NCBI RefSeq assembly: GCF_002858715.1
Contig: NZ_PJZH01000011.1
Location: forward strand, 1-64,000
Source: Chimaeribacter coloradensis
GTDB taxonomy: Bacteria; Pseudomonadota; Gammaproteobacteria; Enterobacterales; Enterobacteriaceae
Direction of reading: 5' to 3'
Length of the DNA: 64,000 bases
Shown here: piece after piece, positions 45,568 through 59,626 of the stretch
Layout of the letters: the number at the start of each line of letters is the position of its first letter
Position numbering within the stretch: the first letter of the stretch is position 1
Notes under the pieces: model-generated
Seen by the model: only the letters and a program-made list of their open reading frames with translations
The model's database searches: none
What the model was told of the DNA's origin: nothing
Program-made: the position numbers and the translations under genes

Positions 45568-47586
45568 TCAGCCTGCGTCGCTGACTGGGCGGCCCTTGAG
45601 GAGCTTCCTGACCCAGAAGCGGTTCGGGTTGAGCGCCGCCAGCACGTCGGTGGGGCAGGGCTGCGGCTCGCCGTGGATCTGGGCCGCCAGAATCTCCGCC
45701 ACCAGCGGGGCAGTGGTCAGGCCGCGCGCGCCGAGTGCGCCGAGCAGGTAGAAGTTGGCATAGCCCGGCGCATCCGGGATTGCGGCCCCGGCGGCGCGCT
45801 GGCGCGGCAGGTCAGCGTAGGCGGCCAGCGTGGCCTCAAAATCCGGGGCCTGGCCCACCAGCGGCAGGTGGTCGCGGGTGGCACAGCGCACGCCGCTGCG
45901 GGCGTTTCCGGCGGAGACATCCACCTCCTGCGGCCAGCGGCTGTCCGGCAGGCAGTCGATCAGCCGCTGGCGGTTCTGCTGCTGCTCCTCAATGCGGTAG
46001 CCGGTGTCGGTGTCACCGCGCTGGTAGCTGGCGCCGATGCAGTGCTGCCCGCTGGCGTCGGCCGGGGCGAGGTAACCGTCATAGCAGAGCACCTGTTGCA
46101 GTTGGCTCAGTGCCGGGGTGGTCGGGATATGGGAGACCTGGCCGCGCACCGGGTAGGCAGGCAGGGCGATAAAGTCCGTCAGGCGGTGGCCGTTCGCCAG
46201 CACCAGCGTGGCGTGGTGCGCCGTGGCACCTTCCGCAAACGCCAGTTGCCAGCCGTTCTCTTGCGGTGTCAGGCTTGTTAAGGTGTGGTTAAACGCCAGC
46301 GTCACGCCGCGTTCCGCCAGCCAGCCCAGCAGGGCGCGGGTCAGCTGGGCCGGGCAGAGCCAGCCGCCAAGGGGGTAGCGCACGCCGCCGAAGCCGGTCT
46401 CCACGCCGCTGTGGCGCGCCATCTCCTCCACGCTCTGCGCCTGCGCCAGTGCCTGCGGCCAGCCCGCTGCCAGCAGGGCGGCGATTTTGCGGCTGCTGCG
46501 CTCATCATAGGCGAGCTGGCCGACGCCGCCCCAGTCGCCGTCAAACTGCACGCCCCGCGCCGCCAGCTGCGGGTAGTGGCGGCGGGCAAAGGTAAAGGCG
46601 GCAGCGAAGAACTGCTCGAACGCATCCTGATGGCCGTTCAGCAGTGGGTAGACCGCCCCCTGCCGGTTACCGGAGGCCCCCTGCGCCGCCTCGCTCTCTG
46701 CGCAATAGAGGGTGACGCGGCTGCCGCGCTGCCACAGCGCCAGCGCCAGCATGGCACTGGCGATGCCGCCGCCGACAATCGCCACGTCAGCGTGGTTATC
46801 CGCCGCCGGGCGCGCATACCAGGGCGCGGCGGCGGGCAGGGCGGGCTGCTCGCCCATCACCCCGGCGAGCATCTCCCGCTTCTGGCCGAAGCCTTTGATC
46901 TTCTGCACCGCAAACCCGGCCTGCTGCAACCCGCGCCGCACAAAGCCCGCTGCCGTAAAGGTGGCGAAGGTGCCGCCGGGGCGCGCCAGCCGCGCCATCG
47001 CCTGGAACAGCGTCTCTGACCACATATCCGGGTTTTTGGCGGGCGCAAAGCCGTCGAGGAACCAGGCATCAACCTGCTTTTCCAGGCTGGCATCCGCCTG
47101 CGCAAACCACTGGTTGGCATCCCCGAACCAGAGATCCAGCGTCACCGCGCCGCCCGCCAGCAGCAGCCGGTGGCAGCCGGAGAACGGCAGCGGCCACTGT
47201 TCGCGCAGCGCCTGCGCGTACTCTGCCAGCTCCGGCCAGCGTGCATGGGCCGCCGCCAGATCCTCCACCGACAGCGGGAACTTCTCCACGCTGATGAAGT
47301 GCAGCTGTTGCAGCACGGCATCCGGGTTCTCCCGGTGGAAGCGGTCAAACGCCTGCCACAGCGTCAGGAAGTTGAGGCCGGTGCCGAAGCCGGTCTCCGC
47401 CACGATACAGCGGCGGCGCGGAGACCGGGCAAAGCGGGCCGGGAAGCCGTTGCTCTGCAGGAAAACGTGGCGCGTCTCCTCCAGCCCGTCCTGGTTGGAA
47501 AAATAGACGTCATCGAACTGTTGCGAAACAGGTGTACCCTGTTCATTCCAGCTCAGGCTGGCGGGTTGGATTGGGGAGTGGTTCAC
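45568..47586 (-). CDS. mnmC: Bifunctional tRNA modification enzyme MnmC
   Basis: Completes the mnm5s2U wobble modification of tRNA. 672 residues (E. coli 668). The N-terminal methyltransferase domain (about 1-245) has [19 protein letters not shown] as SAM motif I and [17 protein letters not shown]. The C-terminal FAD oxidoreductase domain (about 265-670) has the dinucleotide-binding motif [17 protein letters not shown] and ends with [19 protein letters not shown]. It is divergent from fabB, as in E. coli. Confidence 0.97.
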   Translation of the reverse strand: MNHSPIQPASLSWNEQGTPVSQQFDDVYFSNQDGLEETRHVFLQSNGFPARFARSPRRRCIVAETGFGTGLNFLTLWQAFDRFHRENPDAVLQQLHFISVEKFPLSVEDLAAAHARWPELAEYAQALREQWPLPFSGCHRLLLAGGAVTLDLWFGDANQWFAQADASLEKQVDAWFLDGFAPAKNPDMWSETLFQAMARLARPGGTFATFTAAGFVRRGLQQAGFAVQKIKGFGQKREMLAGVMGEQPALPAAAPWYARPAADNHADVAIVGGGIASAMLALALWQRGSRVTLYCAESEAAQGASGNRQGAVYPLLNGHQDAFEQFFAAAFTFARRHYPQLAARGVQFDGDWGGVGQLAYDERSSRKIAALLAAGWPQALAQAQSVEEMARHSGVETGFGGVRYPLGGWLCPAQLTRALLGWLAERGVTLAFNHTLTSLTPQENGWQLAFAEGATAHHATLVLANGHRLTDFIALPAYPVRGQVSHIPTTPALSQLQQVLCYDGYLAPADASGQHCIGASYQRGDTDTGYRIEEQQQNRQRLIDCLPDSRWPQEVDVSAGNARSGVRCATRDHLPLVGQAPDFEATLAAYADLPRQRAAGAAIPDAPGYANFYLLGALGARGLTTAPLVAEILAAQIHGEPQPCPTDVLAALNPNRFWVRKLLKGRPVSDAG

Positions 47587-47671
47587 GCGCGATACTCATG
47601 GCTCAAGGGTTGGCGGGGATTTTAGCGGCGCGCTTATCCCGGCGCAAATTTGCATATAATAAGCAGACTGT

Positions 47672-47712
47672 TGCTGATCGGACTTGTTCGGCGTACAACT
47701 GTACGCTAGAGT
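47672..47712 (+). promoter_or_regulatory. fabB promoter with FadR and FabR operators
   Basis: A FadR-type site TGCTGATCGGACTTGTT (47672-47688; 11 of 17 to consensus) overlaps a -35 TTGTTC (47685-47690). The FabR-type dyad GCGTACA-AC-TGTACGC (47691-47706) fills the 16-bp spacer, and the -10 is TAGAGT (47707-47712). E. coli fabB is activated by FadR and repressed by FabR from very similar sequences. Confidence 0.82.
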
Positions 47713-47752
47713 GCGTGGCAAAATCCCGACTTAAAAGTGGAAGAGGTATTAC

Positions 47753-48967
47753 ATGAAACGTGCAGTGATTACTGGCCTGGGGATTGTCTCAAGTATTGGT
47801 AATAACAAACAGGAAGTTCTGGCCTCCCTGCAGGAAGGGCGTTCAGGGATCACTTTCTCACAGGAGCTGAAAGATTCCGGTATGCGCAGCCACGTATGGG
47901 GCGATGTGAAACTGGATACCACCGGCCTGATTGACCGCAAGATCATGCGCTTCATGAGTGATGCCTCTGTTTACGCTTATCTCTCCATGCAGGAAGCGAT
48001 CAAGGATTCCGGTCTGACGGATGAGATGGTCTCCAACGAGCGCACCGGCCTGATTGCCGGTTCCGGCGGCGGCTCCCCGCGCAACCAGGTTGCCGGTTCC
48101 GACGGCATGCGCGCCAAAGGGCTGCGCGGCGTTGGCCCGTACATGGTGACCAAGGCGATGGCTTCCGGTGTCTCCGCCTGCCTCGCGACCCCGTTCAAAA
48201 TCCGCGGCGTGAACTACTCCATCAGCTCCGCCTGTGCCACCTCCGCACACTGCATCGGCAACGCGGTTGAGATGATCCAGCTCGGCAAACAGGACGTGGT
48301 CTTTGCCGGCGGCGGCGAAGAGCTCTGCTGGGAGATGGCCTGTGAGTTCGACGCCATGGGCGCGCTCTCCACCAGCTACAACGACTGCCCGGAAAAAGCT
48401 TCCCGCACCTACGACCAGGCGCGTGACGGTTTCGTGATCGCCGGTGGCGGCGGTATGGTTGTCGTCGAGGAGCTGGAACACGCTCTGGCACGCGGCGCGC
48501 ACATCTACGCAGAGATCGTCGGCTACGGCGCGACCTCTGACGGCGCAGACATGGTGGCCCCGTCCGGTGAAGGCGCAGTGCGCTGCATGAAGATGGCGAT
48601 GCAGGGCCTGGATACCCCGGTTGACTACATCAACGTCCACGGCACCTCCACCCCGGTGGGTGACGTGAAAGAGCTGGGCGCGATCCGTGAAGTGTTCGGC
48701 AACACCACCCCGGCCCTCTCCGCCACCAAAGCGATGACCGGCCACTCCCTGGGTGCCGCAGGCGTGCAGGAAGCGATCTACAGCCTGCTGATGCTGGAGC
48801 ACGGGTTCATTGCGCCGAGCATCAACATCGAGCAGCTGGACGAGAAAGCAGAAGGCATGGACATCATCACCCAGCCGACCCAGCGCGCGCTGACCACCGT
48901 GATGTCCAACAGCTTCGGCTTCGGCGGCACCAACGCCACGCTGGTGATGCGCAAGTTCGCCCAGTAA
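47753..48967 (+). CDS. fabB: 3-oxoacyl-ACP synthase I FabB
   Basis: Condensing enzyme essential for unsaturated fatty-acid synthesis. 404 residues (E. coli 406), starting [20 protein letters not shown]. The active-site Cys161 is in [18 protein letters not shown], and catalytic His residues are in [15 protein letters not shown] and [23 protein letters not shown] lies upstream. It is regulated by FadR and FabR sites in its promoter. Confidence 0.98.
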   Translation: MKRAVITGLGIVSSIGNNKQEVLASLQEGRSGITFSQELKDSGMRSHVWGDVKLDTTGLIDRKIMRFMSDASVYAYLSMQEAIKDSGLTDEMVSNERTGLIAGSGGGSPRNQVAGSDGMRAKGLRGVGPYMVTKAMASGVSACLATPFKIRGVNYSISSACATSAHCIGNAVEMIQLGKQDVVFAGGGEELCWEMACEFDAMGALSTSYNDCPEKASRTYDQARDGFVIAGGGGMVVVEELEHALARGAHIYAEIVGYGATSDGADMVAPSGEGAVRCMKMAMQGLDTPVDYINVHGTSTPVGDVKELGAIREVFGNTTPALSATKAMTGHSLGAAGVQEAIYSLLMLEHGFIAPSINIEQLDEKAEGMDIITQPTQRALTTVMSNSFGFGGTNATLVMRKFAQ

Positions 48968-48985
48968 GCCCTGGCCGCTGTTGAT

Positions 48986-49011
48986 AAAAACCCGCTCCGG
49001 CGGGTTTTTTT
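48986..49011 (+). terminator. Intrinsic terminator of fabB
   Basis: CCCGC/GCGGG stem with flanking A run and seven T, 19 bp after the stop codon. Confidence 0.92.
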
Positions 49012-49071
49012 ACGCCTGCCGGGAGAGATACATCACGTTTTTGTATTCATCGCGTTGATGCTATTCATCGT

Positions 49072-49077
49072 TATGAT
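49072..49077 (+). promoter_or_regulatory. -10 element of the bgl operon promoter
   Basis: TATGAT lies 16 bp upstream of the first RAT element. No good -35 is found at 16-18 bp, so the promoter may need an activator; E. coli bgl needs CRP and is silenced by H-NS. No strong CRP site is visible here. Confidence 0.45.
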
Positions 49078-49092
49078 ACGTTGACCGCAGTA

Positions 49093-50021
<929 letters not shown>

Positions 50022-50037
50022 GCGCCGTCAGCACACA

Positions 50038-53451
<3,414 letters not shown>

Positions 53452-53579
53452 TCCGCCCCCGCTACCCTCTGCCCCGTAAGCCGGTGTTTGCGGGGCACTT
53501 TCCAGAATTGCGCACCGCACTGGCATAATCCCGCACGCCGCGTTACCTTCTCTCTCCCGTTTCCTGAGAGCCGTTCCCT

Positions 53580-54704
53580 ATGGTCAAGACGCTGTTTTAC
53601 CGCCTGTTCCGCAGCCTGTTCCACGATCGCCTGTTACAGGCGCTGCTGCTGCTGGGGGCCGTGCTCACCGCGCTGCACCCGGCGGCGGTGCGCACCTTCC
53701 CGGCTGCCGTGGACTGGCCCACGATCGTCACCCTGCTGGGGTTGCTGCTGCTGACCAAAGGGGTGGAGAGCAGCGGCTTCTTTGACCTGCTGGGGCGGGC
53801 GATGATCCGCCGCCTGCACCGCGAGCGGCCGCTGGCGCTGTTTATGGTGGCCGCCGCCGCGCTGCTTTCCACCTTTATGACCAACGACGTGGCGCTGTTT
53901 ATTGTGGTGCCGCTGACCATCACGCTGAAAAAACTCTCCGCATTGCCGGTAACGCGGCTGATCATTTTCGAGGCGCTGGCGGTGAATGCCGGGTCACTGC
54001 TGACGCCGATCGGCAACCCGCAGAACATCCTGCTGTGGAACCGTGCCGGGGTGTCGTTTGCCGCCTTTACCGGCCAGATGCTGCCGCTGATGGCGGTGAG
54101 CATGGCGCTGCTGCTGGCGCTGACCTGGTTCAGCTTCCCGGCGCGGCCGATCCGCGATGTGCGGCTGCCGGAGGGCACCGCCTGCCGTAAGCCACTGCTG
54201 ATCACCTGCGCGCTGCTTTACCTGCTGTTTCTGGTGTCGGTGGAGCTGGGGGCGGCGGGGTATGGCCTGCTGGCAGTGCTGGCCGGGTTGCTGCTGCTGG
54301 CGCGGCGGGTGCTGGTGCAGATCGACTGGGGGCTGATTCTGGTGTTTATCGCGATGTTCATCGACATCCGGCTGCTGGCGGATCTGCCGCTGCTGCGGCC
54401 GCTGATCGCCCAGATCCCCGGGCTGCCGGAGGGCGGGCTTTACCTGCTCGGCATCGGGTTATCGCAGCTGATCAGCAACGTGCCGGCCACCATCCTGCTG
54501 ATGAACACGGTGCCCTCCAGCGTGCTGGTGGCCTATGCGGTGAACATCGGCGGCTTCGGGCTGGCGATCGGCTCACTGGCGAACCTGATTGCCCTCAGGA
54601 TGGCCGGTGACCGGCGCATCTGGCTGCGGTTCCACCTCTACTCACTGCCGTTTCTGCTGGTCAGCGCGCTGGCAGGCTGGGCGCTGCTGGCGCTGACCGC
54701 CTGA
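53580..54704 (+). CDS. ybiR: YbiR-type anion permease (ArsB/NhaD superfamily)
   Basis: A 374-residue, roughly 10-helix inner-membrane protein very similar to E. coli YbiR (372 residues). The repeated family motifs are LSTFMTNDVALFIVVPLTI with NAGSLLTPIGNPQNILLWNRAG and, in the second half, LSQLISNVPATILLMN with GGFGLAIGSLANLIALRMAGDRR. The superfamily moves arsenite, Na+/H+ or dicarboxylates; the YbiR substrate is unknown. Its stop codon is only two bases from the stop of the convergent flk gene, with no terminator between. Confidence 0.9.
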   Translation: MVKTLFYRLFRSLFHDRLLQALLLLGAVLTALHPAAVRTFPAAVDWPTIVTLLGLLLLTKGVESSGFFDLLGRAMIRRLHRERPLALFMVAAAALLSTFMTNDVALFIVVPLTITLKKLSALPVTRLIIFEALAVNAGSLLTPIGNPQNILLWNRAGVSFAAFTGQMLPLMAVSMALLLALTWFSFPARPIRDVRLPEGTACRKPLLITCALLYLLFLVSVELGAAGYGLLAVLAGLLLLARRVLVQIDWGLILVFIAMFIDIRLLADLPLLRPLIAQIPGLPEGGLYLLGIGLSQLISNVPATILLMNTVPSSVLVAYAVNIGGFGLAIGSLANLIALRMAGDRRIWLRFHLYSLPFLLVSALAGWALLALTA

Positions 54705-54706
54705 GG

Positions 54707-55738
54707 TCAGAACAGTAACCAGAGGATAACCAGCACCACGCAGCAGGCTGCGAACAGCAGCGGCACGCCGCCGGCCCCCTGCAGGGGCCGCGGCAGCAGG
54801 GCGATCAGCGGGCTGACCAGCGGCTGCGGGGCCGGGGTGGCCTGCACCATCGACGCCGAGGTCGCGCTGCGGTCAACGCGGCGGCTGAACAGCATCCCCA
54901 GCAGGTCGTGCAGCTGCGCGGCGGTGAGCGGGGTGGCGGGCCCGGCGTTGAACTGCGTCTGGGCGTACTCCGTTAACTGCTGTTGCTCCTCGGCGCTGGC
55001 CGGGTGCTTCAGCGCCGTATGCAGGCTGTGCAGCGTCGGGCTGGTCTGCTGGCTCAGGGCGTGGCGCGCCTGCAGGTATTGGGTGATCACCTGGAAGTGG
55101 CGCGCGGGCATCGGATCCGTGGTGGAGACCCCGGCCAGCCGGAACAGCTCCTGCCACAGTTTGGCCGGTTTCTCGCCGGTGGCGGCGCTGAGGCGCGCCA
55201 CCTGCTGTTGCAGGCTGCGCTGTTCGGCGGGCAGCACCGGCCGGTCCATCACCGGGGTCTGTTGCGGCGGCGGGATGGTCAGCCCGCCGGACTGGATCAG
55301 CGCCAGTACCTGATGCAGCTGCTCATGGCTCAGCTGGCTCAGCACCGTGTGGCCGAAATTCTGCCGGATGAAATCGCTGACCGCCTGCCGGTTATTGCCG
55401 AGCGGCAGCAGCTCCGTGAGCTGTTGCAGCAGCTGGCGGGTGGCATGGCTCTCCTGCGCACTGCTCAGGCGGCTTTGCAGGTTCTGCTCCGCCTGCGGGA
55501 ACTGCCCGGCGCTGATCTCCCCCTCGTTCGGCACGTGCAGGTCGTGGCGCAGCGTGGCCCACAGCTCGGCGGCCTTCATCGGCGTCAGCGCCATGATCTT
55601 CACCACCAGTTTCTCCAACGTGGTGCGCTGTGCGGAGGTGAGCGGCTGGTTCTCGCCGGGCGGGGTCGGCCCGGTTTTGGCTGACGGCAGGTGCCGGTCA
55701 CTGACCGGAGGGGTGCCGGGGCCGCTCAATGGTTGCAT
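54707..55738 (-). CDS. flk: Flagellar regulator Flk
   Basis: A 343-residue protein like E. coli Flk/RflH (331 residues), which influences substrate switching in flagellar export and is anchored to the inner membrane. It has a Pro-rich N-terminus (about 1-35), two related helical segments (LVVKIMALTPMKAAELWATLRHDL at about 45-68; QQQVARLSAATGEKPAKLWQEL at about 175-197), a Gln-rich middle and a single C-terminal helix (LLFAACCVVLVILWLLF). In E. coli flk lies between fabB and pdxB; here it is inverted relative to pdxB. A sigma-28 chemoreceptor elsewhere in the window shows that flagellar genes matter in this organism. Confidence 0.88.
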   Translation of the reverse strand: MQPLSGPGTPPVSDRHLPSAKTGPTPPGENQPLTSAQRTTLEKLVVKIMALTPMKAAELWATLRHDLHVPNEGEISAGQFPQAEQNLQSRLSSAQESHATRQLLQQLTELLPLGNNRQAVSDFIRQNFGHTVLSQLSHEQLHQVLALIQSGGLTIPPPQQTPVMDRPVLPAEQRSLQQQVARLSAATGEKPAKLWQELFRLAGVSTTDPMPARHFQVITQYLQARHALSQQTSPTLHSLHTALKHPASAEEQQQLTEYAQTQFNAGPATPLTAAQLHDLLGMLFSRRVDRSATSASMVQATPAPQPLVSPLIALLPRPLQGAGGVPLLFAACCVVLVILWLLF

Positions 55739-55857
55739 AGCGTTGAAGTCCTTAATGTACAGAGGAGAGCCGGATGCCGCGCAGGGGAATCGCCGGGGGC
55801 GGCAGTGTGGGCAAATGATACCAACCTGTACCCATCACGGATAGTGATGAATGTCGC

Positions 55858-57405
55858 TTAAATCATCGGCGGGGGCCGATTGCTCACTCCGTCCCCATTT
55901 TCTGCGGCGGCGCTCTCCGCGGTGTGCCCCGGGTGCCGGCTTTGCGCCCGGCATAACGCCATCGCCCGTGCCAGCCGCTCAATGCCGGCGAGGGTGCGCT
56001 CCGGCGTGTTGGCGCTGAAATTGAGCCGCAGGGTGAACTCTGCCTGCGGGTTGTCCCGGTAGAAGCAGGCCCCGCGCGCAAAGGTCACCTTCTCCTGCCA
56101 CGCCAGCGGCATCAGCCGTGACACCGGGATATCCGGCGGCAGTTGCAGCCAGAGGAACAGCCCGCCCGCCGGTAGCTCCATGCGGCACCCTTCCGGCAGG
56201 TGGCGCGCCAGCGCCTCTGCCGCCACATCGCGCAGCCGGCGGTAGAGGCGGCAGGCGCGCTGGAGCTGGCGCTGGTAACTGCCCACAGTGACGAAGGCGT
56301 CCAGCGAGCGCTGGAGCAGGCTGGAGGTGGTGAAGCTGTCGAGATGTTTGCGCTGCGCCAGCCGCGGGTAGAGCACCGCGTCCGCCACCAGATAGCCGAT
56401 GCGGATGCTCGGCATCAGCATCTTGGAAAAGGTGCCGATGTAGATCACGCCGCCCCCGGTGGCCAGCGATCGCAGCGAAGGCAGCGCCGCCCCCTCGTAA
56501 CGCAGGTCACCGACAAAATCGTCCTCCAGCAGCGTCACCCCGGCGGCCGCGGCCAGCGCCACCAGTTGCCGGCGGCGCGGTTCGCTCAGGCAGCGCCCGG
56601 TGGGGTTCTGGAAATTGGGGATGGTGTAGATCAGTGCCGGGCGGTGCGCCGCCAGCAGGGCGGGCAGGGCGTCGGTGCAGAGGCCATCGGCATCGCAGGG
56701 GATCGGCACGGTGCGGATGCCCTGAAGCGCAAACAGCGTCAGCGCCTCGGCGTAGGTCGGCTCCTCCACCAGGACCGTGTCGCCGGGGCGCAGCAGCGTC
56801 TGGCTTACCAGGCTCAGCGCCTGCTGCGAGCCGTTGGTGATCAAAATCTGCTCCGGCCGCGCCGGGATGCCCTGCAACGAAAGGATGCGCGCCAGCGTAT
56901 CGCGCAGCGGGTAGTAACCGCAGTAGTCACCGTAGTGGAACGCCTCATCCGCATGGCGGCGCAACACCGAATGCATCACCTTGCGGAACGCCTCCTGCGG
57001 GAAGATGCGCGGGTTGCCGATCCCGGCGGCAAAATTGATCACCTCCGGCGGCAATGGGGTGTCGGCGTGCCCATCCAGCCGCGATGCGCCGGTGGTAAAA
57101 GGGTCAACCGGAAAGGCCCCGTCATCAAAAGGCGTTGGGCGGCCCGCTGTGCGGGCGGGTGGGGCGTAAGGGTGGCGCACATAGGCCCCGCTGCCGCGCC
57201 GCGCCTCTAAAAAACCTTTGGCCGCCAGCTCACCGTAGGCGTTCTCCACCGTCAGGCGGCTGATGGCCAGTTCCGCCGCCAGCATCCGGGTGGAGGGGAG
57301 CTTGTCCCCCTCTTTGAGGCTGCCGTCGAGAATGGCGCAGCGCAGGGTCTCCTCAATCTGAAGGTAGAGCGGGATCACGCTGTGGCGATCGAGGGGGATG
57401 TGCAT
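55858..57405 (-). CDS. MocR-type GntR/aminotransferase fusion regulator
   Basis: A 515-residue regulator. The N-terminal GntR winged helix (about 5-75) contains LRCAILDGSLKEGDKLPSTRMLAAEL and SRLTVENAYGELAAKGFLEARRGSGAYV. A linker of about 45 residues leads to a fold-type I aminotransferase-like domain (about 120-490) with ITNGSQQALSLVSQTLL, IYTIPNFQNPTGRCLS and the PLP Lys in YIGTFSKMLMPSIRIGY. It probably senses a PLP adduct or amine. It is divergent from a DMT exporter, the commonest arrangement for MocR regulators that control transporters. It is not PdxR by context, since no pdxS/T adjoins. Confidence 0.88.
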   Translation of the reverse strand: MHIPLDRHSVIPLYLQIEETLRCAILDGSLKEGDKLPSTRMLAAELAISRLTVENAYGELAAKGFLEARRGSGAYVRHPYAPPARTAGRPTPFDDGAFPVDPFTTGASRLDGHADTPLPPEVINFAAGIGNPRIFPQEAFRKVMHSVLRRHADEAFHYGDYCGYYPLRDTLARILSLQGIPARPEQILITNGSQQALSLVSQTLLRPGDTVLVEEPTYAEALTLFALQGIRTVPIPCDADGLCTDALPALLAAHRPALIYTIPNFQNPTGRCLSEPRRRQLVALAAAAGVTLLEDDFVGDLRYEGAALPSLRSLATGGGVIYIGTFSKMLMPSIRIGYLVADAVLYPRLAQRKHLDSFTTSSLLQRSLDAFVTVGSYQRQLQRACRLYRRLRDVAAEALARHLPEGCRMELPAGGLFLWLQLPPDIPVSRLMPLAWQEKVTFARGACFYRDNPQAEFTLRLNFSANTPERTLAGIERLARAMALCRAQSRHPGHTAESAAAENGDGVSNRPPPMI

Positions 57406-57431
57406 ACGGCTCCTGGGCGGCAGAAAAGGGA

Positions 57432-57463
57432 AAGTGGCCTGCTTAAGATTAATAGTAAGTGGC
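57432..57463. promoter_or_regulatory. Direct repeat in the MocR/DMT divergent promoter
   Basis: AAGTGGC occurs at 57432-57438 and 57457-57463, in the same orientation, 25 bp start to start. MocR-type regulators usually bind direct repeats in the divergent intergenic region. The match is short and needs comparative support. Confidence 0.45.
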
Positions 57464-57531
57464 TCTGGCCGGAAAGGGGCAGGGGCGTAAAATTCCTCAT
57501 ACTGGCTTTTATTGTTATCTGAGAGGATGTT

Positions 57532-58599
57532 ATGCCGAATTCCACCGCAACCCCGGCCGCGGGCACCGCCCTGCCCGGTGGCCTGCCTGCCCGTGCCGGG
57601 CAGGGGTTTTCACTGGCGGTGCTGAGCGCGTTTCTGCTGGCGTTCACCGCCATCATCATCCGCGTGCTCACGGAACAGTACCGGTTGCCTGCGCTGGTGC
57701 TGGCCTTCTGGCGGGCGGCGCTGGTGTCGGCGGTGCTGTTCCCGGTGCTGCTCTGTGTGCGGCCGCAATGGCTGCGCCTCAGCTGGGCGCGGCTGCGGTT
57801 TTATGCGCTGTTCGGGCTGGTGCTGGCGCTGTTCAATGCGCTCTGGACGTTTTCCATCATGCTGAACGGCGCGTCGGTCGCCACCATCCTCAGCTACTTT
57901 TCGGTGGGGTTTACGGTGTTTCTCGGCTGGGTCTGTTTTGGTGAGCGGCTGAGCGCCCGGCAACTGGCAGTGATCGGCGTCAGCCTGGTGGGCTGTGCGC
58001 TGGTCAGCCTGGGCGGCGATGAGGCGGCGGCGCACACCGGCCTGGTGGGGTTATTGATTGGCGTGCTGACCGGGGTCGGCTCCACGCTCTATGCACTGTG
58101 CGGGCGGCTGGCGAGCCGCCGCGGCTACCCGGAGTGGAACACGATTCTCTATGTGTTCGCCTTTGCGGCACTCTACCAGCTGCTGTTCAACACCGCGGCC
58201 GGGCACCTGCCGGTGCCGGACGGCAGCCTGACCGGGAGCCTCTGGTTTTTGTCTCAGGGGCCGGCCGGCATTCAGTGGCACGGCTGGGGGCTGTTGCTGC
58301 TGCTGGCAGCGGGGCCGACGCTGCTCGGCTTCGGCCTGTATAACCTCAGCCTGAAAAGCCTGCCGCTGGCGGTGGCTAACCTGATCCTCTCCCTGGAGCT
58401 GGTGTTTACCGCCGCCATCGCCTTTGTGTTGCTGGGCGAAACCCTGACGCCGTGGCAGCTGCTGGGCAGCGCCCTGATGCTGGCCGGGATCGGGCTGATG
58501 CGCAGCCGCCGCCGGGCAGTGGTCAGGGCGCCGGACGGTTCGCCGGGCGCAGCAGCGGCGTGCGCAGCCGCTGTGCCAGGAACACCCCCAGCAGCGTAA
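57532..58599 (+). CDS. DMT superfamily (EamA) transporter 1
   Basis: A 355-residue inner-membrane protein with two EamA repeats. Ten helices run from about residue 27 to 328, including IIRVLTEQYRLPALVLAFWRAALVSA and NLILSLELVFTAAIAFVLLGETLTPWQLLGSALMLAGIGLM. The N-terminal 25 residues and the C-terminal 25 (Ala/Pro-rich) are unstructured. It is divergent from the MocR-type regulator, its likely controller. Its last 77 bp overlap the 3' end of the next gene on the opposite strand. The substrate is unknown; amino-acid or metabolite export is typical. Confidence 0.85.
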   Translation: MPNSTATPAAGTALPGGLPARAGQGFSLAVLSAFLLAFTAIIIRVLTEQYRLPALVLAFWRAALVSAVLFPVLLCVRPQWLRLSWARLRFYALFGLVLALFNALWTFSIMLNGASVATILSYFSVGFTVFLGWVCFGERLSARQLAVIGVSLVGCALVSLGGDEAAAHTGLVGLLIGVLTGVGSTLYALCGRLASRRGYPEWNTILYVFAFAALYQLLFNTAAGHLPVPDGSLTGSLWFLSQGPAGIQWHGWGLLLLLAAGPTLLGFGLYNLSLKSLPLAVANLILSLELVFTAAIAFVLLGETLTPWQLLGSALMLAGIGLMRSRRRAVVRAPDGSPGAAAACAAAVPGTPPAA

Positions 58600-59416
58600 C
58601 GCCGCCGCCGATCAGGTGGTAACTGTGCAGCTGCTCATGCAGGAACAGCACCGCAATCACCGCCGTAAACAGCGGCGTCAGGTTCATAAAGATTGAGGTG
58701 GTGTTCGCGCCCAGCCGCATCACGCCCTGAATCCACAGGAAGGGCGCAACCAGCGAGGCGGGGATGCCGGCAAACAGCACCAGCGGCAGGTTCTGCGCCG
58801 TGAGGGTGGCGTCCGGCGTCAGCAGGAAGTTGGGCAACAGCAGCAGCACGCCGAACAGGATCTGCACATAGAGGGATTGCCAGTTCGGCAGCGGGATCGC
58901 CCAGCGGCGGGTGAGCACGCCGTAACAGGCGTAGGAGGCGGAGGCGGCAAACATCATCAGCTCGCCGCTGCCGATGCCGTGGGTCAGCAGCTGCTCCGGG
59001 TGGCCGGCGCTGACCAGCCACACCAGGCCGCCGAACGAGAGCACGCCGCCGAGCGCCATGCCGCGGGTGGGGGCGATGCCGAGCAGGGCGATGCTGAAGA
59101 GGATGGTCAGCAGCGGGATCAGCGAGCTGAGAATGCCCATAAACAGCGCGCTGACGCTATGTGCGGCGTAATAGGCCAGGCTCTGGTAGAGCACCATGCC
59201 GAGCAGCCCGAGCACCAGCAGTTTCCCCAGGTGCGGGCGCAGCGCCTGCCGGTTACGCCACAGGCCGGGCAGCACAAAAGGGGTCAGCACCAGCAGCGCC
59301 AGCAGCCAGCGGTAAAAGGAGATGGCAGCCGGGGCGATGGCACCGGCCGCCAGTTTGCTGACCACGGCGTTCAGCGACCAGATCAGCACGGCCAGCAGGG
59401 GGAGAAGCGCGTTCAT
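58523..59416 (-). CDS. DMT superfamily (EamA) transporter 2
   Basis: A 297-residue, 10-helix EamA protein beginning MNALLPLLAVLIWSLNAVVS, with the usual repeat ends MNLTPLFTAVIAVLFLHEQLHSYHLIGGGVTLLGVF. It is shorter than and distinct from transporter 1. The two genes converge and overlap tail to tail by 77 bp (58523-58599). It is divergent from pdxB. The substrate is unknown. Confidence 0.85.
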   Translation of the reverse strand: MNALLPLLAVLIWSLNAVVSKLAAGAIAPAAISFYRWLLALLVLTPFVLPGLWRNRQALRPHLGKLLVLGLLGMVLYQSLAYYAAHSVSALFMGILSSLIPLLTILFSIALLGIAPTRGMALGGVLSFGGLVWLVSAGHPEQLLTHGIGSGELMMFAASASYACYGVLTRRWAIPLPNWQSLYVQILFGVLLLLPNFLLTPDATLTAQNLPLVLFAGIPASLVAPFLWIQGVMRLGANTTSIFMNLTPLFTAVIAVLFLHEQLHSYHLIGGGVTLLGVFLAQRLRTPLLRPANRPAP

Positions 59417-59626
59417 AACTCTTGTCTCATGGTAAAAAGGGGGTAGTGTACGTGCCCCGGCCGCGGATGGCGACTCCCCCGGCCACCCCGCCCGCCGCCT
59501 CGCCCTGTGCCCGTTTCCCCCGCGCCGCTGCGCAATCGTCTGGGTTTCGCCTGAAATAATGGGATTCTCAGTGATTCAGTGGCAGAATATTTGCCCTTCT
59601 TTATCGCTATGCTGCCGGAGTGTGAC

